64,000 bases of DNA, from assembly GCA_013399855.1 (NCBI GenBank), contig VXAY01003767.1, forward strand, positions 1,141,730 through 1,205,729, written 5' to 3'. Within the stretch, counting starts at the first letter, position 1. Each line of letters starts with the position of its first letter. A model generated the notes under the pieces. That model did no database searches and was not told the origin of the DNA. It saw only the letters and a program-made list of their open reading frames with translations. Source of the stretch: Oxyruncus cristatus. Lineage: Eukaryota; Chordata; Aves; Passeriformes; Cotingidae. A program made the position numbers and the translations under genes. Shown piece by piece: positions 14,407 through 25,530 of this stretch.

Positions 14407-15168
14407 TGTGGCGATTAAGTTTCTAAAAGGCATAACCTGCAGGGTCAAAATCTTGCATTTATATTCCTCAAAATAGTACAAACCCATTATGATAACGTTT
14501 AATAACATAGAGGAAAAGCTTTTAATGAGAGAGTTGACATTATGGCTTAGAAACCGTTCTGATCAGTATCAAGCTACTTGTAAAATATTCTAATTCTTTT
14601 CTAGACAAAGGCAGTAGAAGAAGATGATGACTGGCATACTGAATTGTTTCTTGTTGGTTAACATTATGTCATTTTGTCCAAAATAATTCAAAAGCATTTG
14701 ATAACTTGCAATATTGCATAAAATGTCATAAACTACAATTCTTGAAAACGTGTCTTACTGAAATTGAAACAAAAGTGTTTGAGATACCAAAGTTATTTAG
14801 AAAACACAAACATTTGTTTGGTTTGCTAAACTGACATGAAATTATATATGTATTACATTAGTTTAAAAAATATTGATTTTCTGGAAAGGTACTCAATCAT
14901 AGTTTAGTATGTTCTTATCAATCAGACTATCTGTGTTACTCAATGTTACATGAGCCAAATTTACATCACAGGAAATACTAATCAGACCTGCATAAGGTCC
15001 CATATTGAAAATGTGACTTGAAACACAAATTACAATGGAAAAAACACTTGTGTTTCCCTGCAAATTTTATTTGACTAATTGCTAAAGAGAAATAATTTGT
15101 ATAGAACAATAATGTATTTAAAACAAAGAACACTGAAAAAACTGTTCTTCAGAACTTCCAGATCTATT
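14407..15168. other. AT-rich noncoding DNA
   Basis: No repeat is recognised. At 14605-14661 a strong acceptor-like tract (tctaattcttttctag) is followed by an 18-codon acidic frame (TKAVEEDDDWHTELFLVG) and then TAA. It could only be a terminal exon. No polyadenylation signal of the standard form follows nearby. Confidence 0.4.
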
Positions 15169-15261
15169 CTTTTATTCTTATGAATCCATACAAACACATC
15201 TTTTATTCTTACGAATCCATACAAACACATCTTTTATTCTTACGAATCCATACAAATCCAT
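15169..15261. repeat. Minisatellite, 31-bp unit x3
   Basis: Three head-to-tail copies start at 15169, 15200 and 15231, each beginning 'cttttattctta' and containing 'gaatccataca'. Copies 1 and 2 differ by one base (t/c before 'gaatcc'). The third diverges at its end, where the submotif 'aatccataca' is repeated again. Because 31 is not a multiple of 3 the frame shifts between copies, which gives an artefactual Tyr/Thr/Leu-rich open frame across it. Confidence 0.92.
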
Positions 15262-17977
15262 ACACACTTTTAAGTTACTATGATTATACTATATTTCTGA
15301 CTCTTATCCATCACAGTAGAAACTGCTGTTCTACAGATACTGTTACTCAATTACCTCAGAAAGAAGAATGAAATATTAAACCATCAGTTGACCAGTTAGT
15401 GACACTGACATAGCTGGCAATATTTCCCCCAGAAAAGGACAGTTATTTCTATTTCTAACTTTGCAATACTATTATGTCTATTTGTTTTTTGATCAAAACT
15501 TGGAACACAATCATTTCAGCATCATAATTTTTCTTTTGTTTACTAGATGATACATTAGTTCTGGAAGACGGGAACTGAAAGCAGTCAACAATTCTGAAAA
15601 AAAGAAGTAAGAATAAACCCTTGTCTTCAGAAATTTTGCAAACGATTCCTCTTAAACAATTGAATAAAGGCATCTTTTCTATAATTAGGTATGGCAAAAA
15701 TCTCCAAAACATATAATTTACACACTGTAGGCAAATAAATCTATTGGACATAAGACACATGTATGAACCTCATGAAAACTAAGACAATGTTAGGTCATGA
15801 ATTGAAAGTGCATTCAGTCTGAGTGAGTTCGGCTTCTTTGCTGCTTAAATAAAACTTTTAAGCCTATTGTGCACAGTCAGAATGAGATAAAATAGGTTTT
15901 TTGTCCAGTTGTTTTAAAAGAACAAAGGATACGATGCCTAGTGGAGACATGGGGAATGTTATTTCAATTGTTTGTGAGATGGTACTTAGTTGAAGAACTA
16001 TGAGATATAAATATAGAATGACTGAATTTAACAGAGCACTCAAAAGTGGATGGGAAAAGAGAGTGACAGCTCTGCTTAATGTGCATGTTTCAGTATATGG
16101 AGTATTACCTCTTTGACCAATTTGGAGCATGAATCAAGAATACAGCTTTCATGTTGTTGTTTTCTTTAAACTATTCTGTCTACAAATAGAAGGCACAAAG
16201 AATTCATTAAGTTTTCTACTAGATGTAGCAGTTTTACCTGGCTTCCTTTCCAAGTAAAACCAACCTCACTTTTATGGTTTGACAAAACTTGAATAGGTCC
16301 CCAGAAACTGAGTGGAAAAAAAAAAAAAAAAGAATATGCATTAATCATATGGGTCATTTTTGTACATGAACACTAATAACTTTTTATTGTCATGTCACTT
16401 GTACATATCCTAGAGCTAAACTGTTACTCATTGTTCTCATGAGGGAACTAAAACTTGTTAATAAAATTCATTGTCAGAGCTTGACAGAAATAACAGTAAT
16501 AGCTATCCTAGTAACTCTATGAAGAAAGCAAGAAGGCAAGAAAACTGATGATGCTCACCTATAATAATGAAATAATACTTCTTGTTCGCAAGAATCAAAA
16601 TCAATAAACAGGCAGGTTCTGAACGGAAGAGAGAAAGGAAACATTCGTGCTATTCTTCAGTTTTCTCAGAAGACTAAAAATTATTTATTTAAAAGGAAAA
16701 CAAATTAAATATTCATGAGCAACCTAGACTTTAAAGCAAATAAAAGTTTTTTTAAGAACCATTCAAAACAGTGTTTGGAAAGTCAGCAGTTGTCACGGTA
16801 AGGTATTCACCAGACTCAAACAGGAGGAAGCAAACAAACTTGGTGTAAAGATTCTGATGCCCTCCATCTTCTTGTCTAGATGCATTGGACAAGTTTTCGA
16901 TTTAAAAGTTCAAATTCTACTATCTTCATTTCTTAAATTAACTCCCAACAATTAGCAGCATGATTCATCTGCCTCTCCAACTCTACATGAATATTACTGG
17001 CAATAACTAGTGATACTGCTGACAACAGCTACCATGTTGATGGAGAGAGAACCCAAATATCCTTTTTAAGAGTTTTCATTGTGGAAGAGAGTTCCTCCTA
17101 TACATAACACACATAGGGAGTTTCATTTTCCATGGAACATACCAAATTGCTTATTTCGTCAAAAGCATGTCTGCATCATTTACTATAAGTTCTACTCACA
17201 CTGGGATAACATCAAGATCTTATCTGGGAGGATCTAACTATCATTACATAAAGTTTATTGTGGAAAAAAGCCAAAAAATTACCTGTGTTATCATAGTCCC
17301 TAAGAAATAATAAAACATGTCCCAGCCTGATGGTTTAGTCACAGTAAAAGAGTCAAGAGAATAAAACTCTTTAAAAGAAGAGTAATTAAGAAACCTAAAG
17401 ATATGTAACTGTCTTTCCTAATCATGACCTCTGGAATCCCTGAAGACATACTGTGAATTTCTGAGTAGTTTCAGACAAATGGGTTCAATGGGCATACTAT
17501 ATACAACTTCATTCCTTACTGTAGTAAATCTTCAGCTACAAGGAAAGGAATGTAGTCACTCAATATCTCCATGAGATCATGTGTAGAACTACACAAATTT
17601 ACATTGATTGCATCAACTTAATGTAAAAGTTAAACCAGAGGACTTTTGCAACGATGAATATTAAGAGGGTAAGAACTAAACAAGTATCTAAACACAAAGA
17701 AACTGCAAAAGCTCAAAAGTATTCCAATTTGACAGATTCCAAATAATTTAAAATGTTTATTGGAACTGTAAGCATTCAAATCCAAAAATCTCAAAGTATA
17801 CTTTTAGAAGAACACAGAAAGATAAGAACACAGGAATCTCACTGTTGCTGAATTTAATTAAAACTGAGGTTATGTCTGCAGTCTAAATAGTAAGCACCTC
17901 AAAACAGTATAATTAGCCTAATATACAGTCAAAATCTGCACCTTTAAGAGAAAATTCTTTTTTGAGTCTTACAACAG
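15262..17977. other. AT-rich noncoding DNA, no gene seen
   Basis: No transposable element or coding family is recognised. A T/A homopolymer block lies near 16316-16333. Minus-strand frames of 60-100 codons are scattered and carry no recognisable motif. Confidence 0.5.
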
Positions 17978-18037
17978 AGATTAGAGGAAGAGGAGGAATG
18001 GGAATTCTTCAAAGACTCTGAAAAGGAAGTTTCTAAG
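17978..18037 (+). other. Exon-like 60-bp purine-rich segment (candidate)
   Basis: The segment is 60 bases (20 codons, phase 0 at both ends). It is preceded by a good acceptor (attcttttttgagtcttacaacag) and followed by a donor (TCTAAG|GTAATA). The open frame is very acidic (RLEEEEEWEFF, then KDSEKEVSK). The purine-rich body (gaggaagaggaggaa) resembles exonic splicing enhancers. Any purine-rich stretch reads as Glu/Lys/Arg, so the composition alone does not prove coding. No family is recognised. Confidence 0.25.
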
Positions 18038-18367
18038 GTAATATTAATAGGTATGAGATCAAGACTCTCACTAAGTCGAGAATTACTTCTAGTAAGATTT
18101 GCAATCATAACTACTTTTTCAAGTACTTTGCTGACCTATGCTTAAATGTGTAAATTTTTCTTCACACAGAGATTTTAATTTTCTGTACTGTAATATCTTT
18201 ACATGATTTATTCTGGAAATTGTTTTCCTATCATATTTTAGGCTAGAACGTATAGGAGAATTTTCTTGTTTTGTAACCTTTCTTCTTAACCTCAATTATG
18301 AAAAGAGTGAAGCAAGCCACTAGTAATGCATTTTAGAACATAATACTACTTTGTTAATAAAAAGCAT

Positions 18368-18463
18368 TTTGTTTTGTTTTCTTTTGGGTTTTTTTGTGGG
18401 TTTGTTTGGGTTTTTTTGGAGGGAGGCTTTGTTTGTTTGGGGGGGTTTTGTTTGGCTTTTTTC
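18368..18463. repeat. G/T-rich low-complexity tract
   Basis: About 95 bases made almost only of T and G, with repeated GTTT/GGGTTT units and several runs of three or more G, including one of seven. The G-runs are separated by T-rich loops of about 7-10 bases, so a loose G-quadruplex is possible on the plus strand. It may also be the tail of an old retroposon, but no body is recognised next to it. Confidence 0.8.
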
Positions 18464-21400
18464 AGATTAAATAAAGGTTGTTTGATGGTGAGGTGATTTA
18501 CTTACATTCCACTGCAAAGTACACCATCCTTAATTCAGTTTGATTACAGGACTGGAAGTGGTGGCTGAGTGCCAATACATTTGATGTTATATAAATGCAT
18601 ATATCAAACAGACTTCAATATATTAGAAGTGTAGCACACTAAGTAGACCCTAAGATCCTCAAGACCTGTACTGTGTTCAGTTCTGTGTAGAGAGATTCTT
18701 AGCAATAATATGAGCATAAGCACGCTACATTGTTACAATGTATTGGTTTAACTATAGAAAAATACCATCTATGGATCCATAAAACAGAAACACAGGTTCC
18801 TCAAGTATGAAGGCTGCTTAGCAATGAAGGGGATGAAAAATATTGAACTGAACCAAAACTGTACTTAACTGTAGTTATACAGAATGTAATTACCCAATTT
18901 GGAAGGAGGCCAGAGAAACAAAAGACAAATTCTGCCATCTGTTGCAGTCACATCATCTCACTAAAACTGATGTGCAGAGTTTGGCTCAACACTGGTTAAA
19001 CTCTTTGAGCCATGGGAGCTAATCACTGCAAGTGGTCAGGACCTTGGCTCTGTGCCTCTTTCGAAGGAGTAGATGTTCGATAGATTATCTTTAAATAATT
19101 GACCCTCATAGAAATCTTTCCAAGCTTCCAAACAATAAGAATCTTCAATTGCCACACAAATGACTTAGAGCATGACCTTCCAGGCTGGAGACATGGCAGA
19201 GGAGAACCAGGTATCATATCTGAAACGGACTGTATTTTACACTGATAATACATGTTCAGAGAATTAAAATTCTGAAAGAAGAGTAATCTGTCATTTCTAT
19301 GTTGGTTTTGTCCCATGGTTTGTAGTCAGATGAAGCTACATTATAAAACATGAGTATATCAGAAGACATCTGACTCAAGACGTAATTATTTCTATTTTAG
19401 GGGCTGTCAGTTTGAAGCATAGACAAGTGTCTCTCTTGCCATCATGATGCCTCAGTGGCAGAACTAGAATGAGAATTCAAGGTTTCTTAGCCTTAATTCA
19501 GTACTTTGTCATCTGTTGCATGCCAGTGATATCCATGACCTCAACTGTCTCTTAGTTTTTTGACATTTATCTATAACATAATTTAATAAAATATTTGATT
19601 ACTCTTACTTTTAATGTATCTCTAAATTTTCTTTTCCCTCTTAAACTTCTTGTCTTTCACTCTGTCAAGTGAATTCATACTGTTTTGAAGGACTCATGAT
19701 TCAGCAATAGGACAATAAATTTTAATTCCAAATAGACAAAAATGGCCCTTTTTATGGAGAGAGTTTCACACGGGGAGTGGCCTTGCTTTATCTATATAAC
19801 AACTGTTTAGACCATGATAGTAAGCTTATTTTAAGCCTTCATCCACACAGCCATAGGAAAAAAAATCTAAAACTGAACATATAGAAAACTGCACTTATTG
19901 TTACACACAACCTGAATATTGTTTGTGTTCAAAATAAAGAAGGAACTTGATAAACTGTATAGAACACTGAGCATATATTCAAACTGTCTATCTTATGGTA
20001 ACATTGAAAAGAAAATTCATAGAGCCAGTTTAGTTGTTAATATTTGTCTTAAAATGTACAGGATATAAAGTTGTATTGGCCTCCAAGTCAGTGAAAGAGA
20101 AAAATATAAATCTGTAGGGATTTTGCTTTTAGATCTTGGCAAGCTTACTCAGACAATATTGATCTAAATTCAAGGGGTATTTTATATTTAGGTATGACAG
20201 ACATTATTACTTATTTTCAGGGAAAGCAGTTAAGAACAAAAACAATGCCAATTCATTTGTTCACCTATAACAAGATATGACTCCACAATACAAACAATTT
20301 ATTCATACTCTTTCAGGTATAGACATCCTTTTTTATTATTATTCTTACTTTGCAGGAACAATATTGATCTTAAGAACTTTGTAAGCGGCCAAATATTCAG
20401 CTAACAGAATTATTTATAAAAATCAAATCCTCTCAGTAATGTTTAGGATGACTCAATCATTTCTTATGTTTGGATATAATATTTTAAATTATTTTCCCTC
20501 TATTATAATCGAGTATGTGCAGAGCAGTTCTTGTCGAACTTATTATGCAAACCTGGTATCCTGCAGAAAAGATTTCAAATCTGTTGGGCTGAGGACTTTA
20601 CTTCCTTTCAAATAAATACTAGCATGACACTGTACATTTAACTTTTCCTCACAATTCTTCAGCTTTCTCAACTGTTTGAGATCTGTGATAGACATCATTG
20701 TGAAAGATGTGCGGCTGTTATCATGTTTATTCTTTATCAGCACAACTGACAATCTTATAAATCTGATGTATTAAAACTATGCAATGGTTTGGGACAATAT
20801 TTAAACATTCACACGGTAAGTTAGTGCACTCTATGATACTACTAAAAAGAAAAAGGAAAACAAAAGAAATTTTTATTCCTTTCATAGACTTTCTCACCTA
20901 AAGCAATGAAAAATTGCATTTGGACCCAGTGATTAATTGGTTAGTTAACCATCTGCACTTTTTTCCCTTGCATGCTGCAGGCCAAAATTTTTTGTCTTTA
21001 CTGTGTCTTTCCCATCTTGTTTATCTTTTGGAGCCACGATATCTAGCACATAAACTGTAATCAAGACCAAAATCTGAAAAACACAAGTATTGACCCTGCC
21101 TAATAGGAGTTTCATTATCTAATTTGCAATTGGAGGCTTCAAGGCTTCACCTTGAAACATTTCCCAGAAAAAAACCATACTTTTCTTGCCCATTTTTCAC
21201 TGGAGTGGGATCAACACAGATAGTTGAAACAGTTATGCTTACAGTTATTATCAGTTATTCAATGGGTAAATCATCACTGTTTAAAACGTATATGTGTGCT
21301 ACCGTATGAGATTAGTTTATGAATATAAGGGGGTTTATGCACTTATCTAACATATACTCTGGAATATATAGAGCAGAGTTTCTGGTGTTTGTGAACAAAT

Positions 21401-22114
21401 ACACAAGAATGACCTGGTTCTGGCAGTTCTACAGGTGGTAGTCTACAGAGATTTTAATATACCCAATTGAACTGAATGAATAAAATTTACACTACTAGTT
21501 TACACATATTATCACTTAGGAGAGGTGTAAATTTGATAGAAATTAAAATGAACAGACTATTTTAACAATGCTTTACAAAAGCATCAGTATAGAGTGAGGT
21601 AAAGTGTGTAGGGGAGAGAAAAAAATTCTACTGTAGTAAAAATCAGAACTGCGATCAAAAGCAGGTAAATACAGCTAGGAAAGGAAACATTCACAGTGTT
21701 GGAATTTTTTCTCTTCTGTGAAAGGATAACAGTGTTTTTTTGTTGAAATATTCCATGTTCATCATCAAATTGAAAAACATGTAAGAAAAGTGGCTAATCT
21801 ACAGAAAGAAAAGGAAAAAAGCAGTTTAATGATGGAAGTTTTTAAGGACAGAAGCTATGAGAGGTATTTGAAAAGAAATGGTTGAAACTGTAAAGGGGAT
21901 ATGCTGTTATCCATCCTTCAACTAACTGTAGTGCAAAACTCATAAAAAAAAATCCTGAATGAAAGAAGACCCACAAGTAAATATTTCACATGTAATCCAC
22001 TCTCTTTTCTCAAATGTTTTTTAAGTATGAAGATAGTCCTGTCACCTCATGTGTATGCACATGCATTGCATACTGCTCTGCTTCAGATCCTAGTATTCAT
22101 AAAATAAACCCAAC
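18464..22114. other. AT-rich noncoding DNA, no gene seen
   Basis: There is no recognised repeat. The minus frame at 20543-20752 (69 codons) and the others here have no recognisable motif. A near-palindrome, GGTTAGTTAACC, sits at about 20940. The block ends where CR1 sequence begins. Confidence 0.5.
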
Positions 22115-23060
22115 AGGCTTGAACGGTTCTCTCTGTTAGTCAAGCATGTCATCCTCTCTGTGAATCCATGCTGACTACACCCCATGATCTTCAACCCACC
22201 ACACCTGGAAATTTTTTGATCTTTCACCTTTACAGAGATTTGCCCTTTACCTTTCCTCTTGCCCTTCTTGAAGATAGGACTGCCACTGGCATTTCTCCAG
22301 TCCTTGAGCATCTTCCTCAACCACTATGGTTTTACAAAGATTATCAAGTTGCCTTGGCAATTACAAAAACCAGCTTCCTCTACACTTCCGAGGGCATCCC
22401 ATCAGAGCCCAGGGATTTATGCATGTCCAGTTTTCTTATGTATTCATGGACCTGATCCACTTCCAGAAAGTGCATGTCTTCATTGCTCCAGACTTTTGCT
22501 CTGGTCTCTGGGCTCTGGGATTCCTGAAAGCTGATCTTGCTAGTAAAGTCTGAGATGGAGGCACCACTCTAGACTACAGACTTTTCCATGTCTTTTGTCA
22601 CTAGGGCCCCTGCCCCATTTAGTATTGAACTCAAATTCTACTTGGTTTTTCTTTTGTCACCTATGTACTTCTAGAAGTCCTTCTTGCTGCCCTTCACATC
22701 CTCGGCCAGATTAAATTCCACTTGGGTGTTGGCTTTCCTAACTGTATCTCTTCATGCTCAGGCAGTATCTTTGTATTCCTCTCAAATTACCTCTCCCTAC
22801 TTCTACCCTATATAGAATCCCTTTTTGTGTTTGAGTTTCACCAGGAGTTCCATGTTCTTCCCCTCAGACCCCGTAGAATTTTTGCCTAACTTCTTGCTCA
22901 ATGGGATGGACTGCTCTTGAGCTCTGAGGAAAAGATCACTGAATATTAACCAGCAGATATGAGGGTGATTGAAGTCCCTCTTGAGGACCAGGAACCAGGA
23001 TCTGTGAATGTGAGACTGCTTCTAACTGTATGTAGAAGTCATTACCCATTTGTTCATATA
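22115..23060 (-). mobile_element. CR1 LINE internal ORF2 fragment, rearranged
   Basis: This is CR1 ORF2 (endonuclease/reverse transcriptase polyprotein) on the minus strand, with many frameshifts. Reading 5' to 3' on that strand, it has a decayed endonuclease motif RDFNHPHICW (22952-22981; the family has GDFNHP). Next comes the ORF2 linker that precedes the RT. Then follow EVDQVHEYIRKLDMHKSLG near 22420-22475, PIFKKGK near 22260-22280 and QHGFTERMTCLTN near 22140-22180. The endonuclease motif joins the linker with a large gap relative to the family, so there is an internal deletion. Neither the 5' end nor the 3' tail is present. The copy is non-functional. Confidence 0.85.
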
Positions 23061-25125
23061 GTATTCCTAAAGCAAGATCTTAGCTGATCTCATTTTCTAT
23101 CCATGGATTTAATGCCTTGTTCTGCTGCTTCTTAGTTCATATAATACTCAAATTTTCTGTGATATACTTCTTCCTTCTTTATTTCCTATTACATTCCAAT
23201 CACCAGTTTCCAAGTGTAAAGAATCTCATTTTTCACTGAGATAAAACACAATAAAGATGATGCCTAAGCATATTTCCAGTCTTTGAAAGACTTAAATCAG
23301 TTCAGCTACTTCTGTGAAGCACAAATCTCACTGCATCCATAACTTCAGATTACTGTCAGAAGGTACAGGAGGGCGGCTTAACATTACTGTTGACATTTCC
23401 ATTCTTAATTTTATTTTTTGGTGGTGGTGGTGGTAAAGTGAAAACACAACATGGTAACACAAAGTTCTGAAATGACTACATGAAAAAAAATACCCCAGTT
23501 ATTTACTCATTCAGAACACAGACCACAAGACACTGCAGAGAGTAGAGACTAAATGAAAATCCCTGCTTACAAAAGAAATTAATGGAGCAGTATCCTGCAA
23601 TACCCTAGATGCGTTAGAAAATGATAAGTGTTTCTGATTTTATTTATTGACAGAAACATTTGCTGCAGCAAAATTTTCTTTGTTTCTAACCAGCTCCACA
23701 TTATGTTGTTTTGGGGATTAAACCTTGTTTGTTTGTTAAATAACTTATACCTTGTTCAGCATGTATACTCTAGTTGTATAAATGGGCTTTTATGCAGCAA
23801 AAAATATTTGATGTAAGTCTTTAAAGGAGTATTTCTTTCTTGTCTCTCATGAGAAAAATTTAGTTTTCCTTACTCATCATAAATAATTTAATCAACAACC
23901 ACATGATCAGAATCTAAATATTTACAACCATAGGAAAAAAAGAAAACACACTACATTTTACAGGAAGGTATAATAATGAGTTATTATCTCATTGGAAACA
24001 AGGTAATGGTATTATTTGCAGCAATATCTAGAGCTGCACATAAACATAACTTCATATACAAAACCTAATGCTACATATTTTTACCACACATTGTAAAATT
24101 TATTTTATTTGAGAATAGCAAATCTAAAGAAAAAATGAACCCTTTATTCTTGAAATTGTAGGCTTTATTAATGAATCACTGATAAGTGTTTAGAATCCCA
24201 CTTACGTCAGAAAAGTCTTGATCACTTCAATGATTCATATCCTAAACAGTATATAAAATAATGAGAATATCTGACAGCATATCAGATATTTGCATTAATC
24301 TGCATAAATCAGATTGAGTATTAACTACATGTCAAATATCCCTTCAGATCCTGCTTGTTTAGGGCATGGTTATACAAAGGTACTCCTAAGAGGAGTCAGT
24401 GAAAAAGTACCAGAGTCAGAAAACCCGAGAACTTTCCATTTTCCTACGAGTCTGGGAATACAAATAATCACATTGCACATTTCATCTGAATACACAAGAT
24501 AATTTCCTGGCAATGAAACAGAGAAAACAACAGACAACTTTTGTGGTGTGTTAAAGACATACCGCCTTTAAGTACCATTAAGTACAATTCCTTTGTGCAA
24601 TGTATATTAACAGTGAATATACCATAGCTAAGTGCTATCTAAAGAAAATTACACTAGCATTTACTGTTATTTCTTTATTCCTACCACTCAGATTTAGAGT
24701 GAAAACAGGATCTTCACGCTTTTTGCTAAATGACTGATAAACTGCTGTGTTAGGGGAAAAAACATAAGTAAATGGGATACTTTCAAAATACAAGTTATCT
24801 CTCCCTTGGCACCATGGTTGTTTTAAGCAATAGATGAAAATATATTCCTCCATTACTGAAGGCATTTTTCCTTTGTTTTACTTATTACCCCGGAAAGATG
24901 AGAGAGAAGGCTTTTACTGAGGATCAGAGAATTCAGTAGGTAAACAATTATGGACTTGAAACCTGTGTTTTCACACAACAAAAAAGGTTCCACATGATCA
25001 GTAGTTTTATTAAAAAACACAGTACCAAAACATGAAGGTTTTAGTAAAAGAAGTTAAATTATTTTGTATTAATTCATTATATAAACCCTTTCCTGCCACT
25101 TCTAGCAAATGTACCAAGTAATTTC
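23061..25125. other. AT-rich noncoding DNA
   Basis: No gene or transposable element is recognised, apart from the short (GGT)5 microsatellite listed separately. A few 60-odd-codon frames are present, with no motif. Confidence 0.5.
23420..23434. repeat. (GGT)5 microsatellite
   Basis: Five perfect GGT triplets follow a T-run. This is a minor simple repeat. Confidence 0.9.
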
Positions 25126-25186
25126 AGAATCACAGGGGCACGGAAGTGCTGAGGTTGGAAGGTACCTCTGGAGATGTCTAGTCCAA
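25126..25186 (-). mobile_element. Very short CR1 3' end
   Basis: Only about 60 bases. The segment starts at 'agaatcacag', the reverse complement of the CR1 terminal octamers, and runs through 'gaggttggaaggtacctctgg', the usual 'aaccttccaacct'-type 3' UTR read from the other strand. Homology stops at 'gtccaa', so this is an extremely 5'-truncated insertion on the minus strand. Confidence 0.8.
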
Positions 25187-25530
25187 AGGTCTCCAAACAC
25201 TTTTGATCAGGTACCTTATTACTAAAAAAATGTTTGAGCAGGCATCCCAAATATATTTGTATCTAATTGTACTGTACTACTGTACTTTATTGATACTTTG
25301 AAGACACTACTGACAAAAAAAGTATAAAGACACGGTTCCTAATGCATTTTGCAATCTGAGTCTTTTCTGTTGAAAGATAACCCTACTGACTGTAGCGATT
25401 CTTGATCTGTTACTTGGAATTTTAAAGAACTTTTAACCTGTGACAGTTGAAGTCATGAGCAGTTGTGTGTGTGTACCTGATCTCCACGCAAGTTATTGGG
25501 TCGCCAGTTAAAGCAGAGGTGACGTTCAGA
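25187..25530. mobile_element. Possible old hAT-like DNA transposon remnant
   Basis: The block opens with 'ggtctccaaacacttttgat'. This resembles the terminal sequence of some Charlie-type hAT elements, which start near 'cag..gtctccaaactttttgatca'. Downstream text such as 'cccaaatatatttgtat' and 'tttaacctgtgaca' seemed familiar as interspersed repeat sequence, but no transposase reading frame is visible. The inverted terminal repeat at the far end could not be located, so the right boundary is a guess. Treat this as a hypothesis. Confidence 0.3.

Noticed and set aside
15180..15371. Repetitive His/Thr/Leu plus ORF
   Set aside because: Produced by the 31-bp minisatellite.
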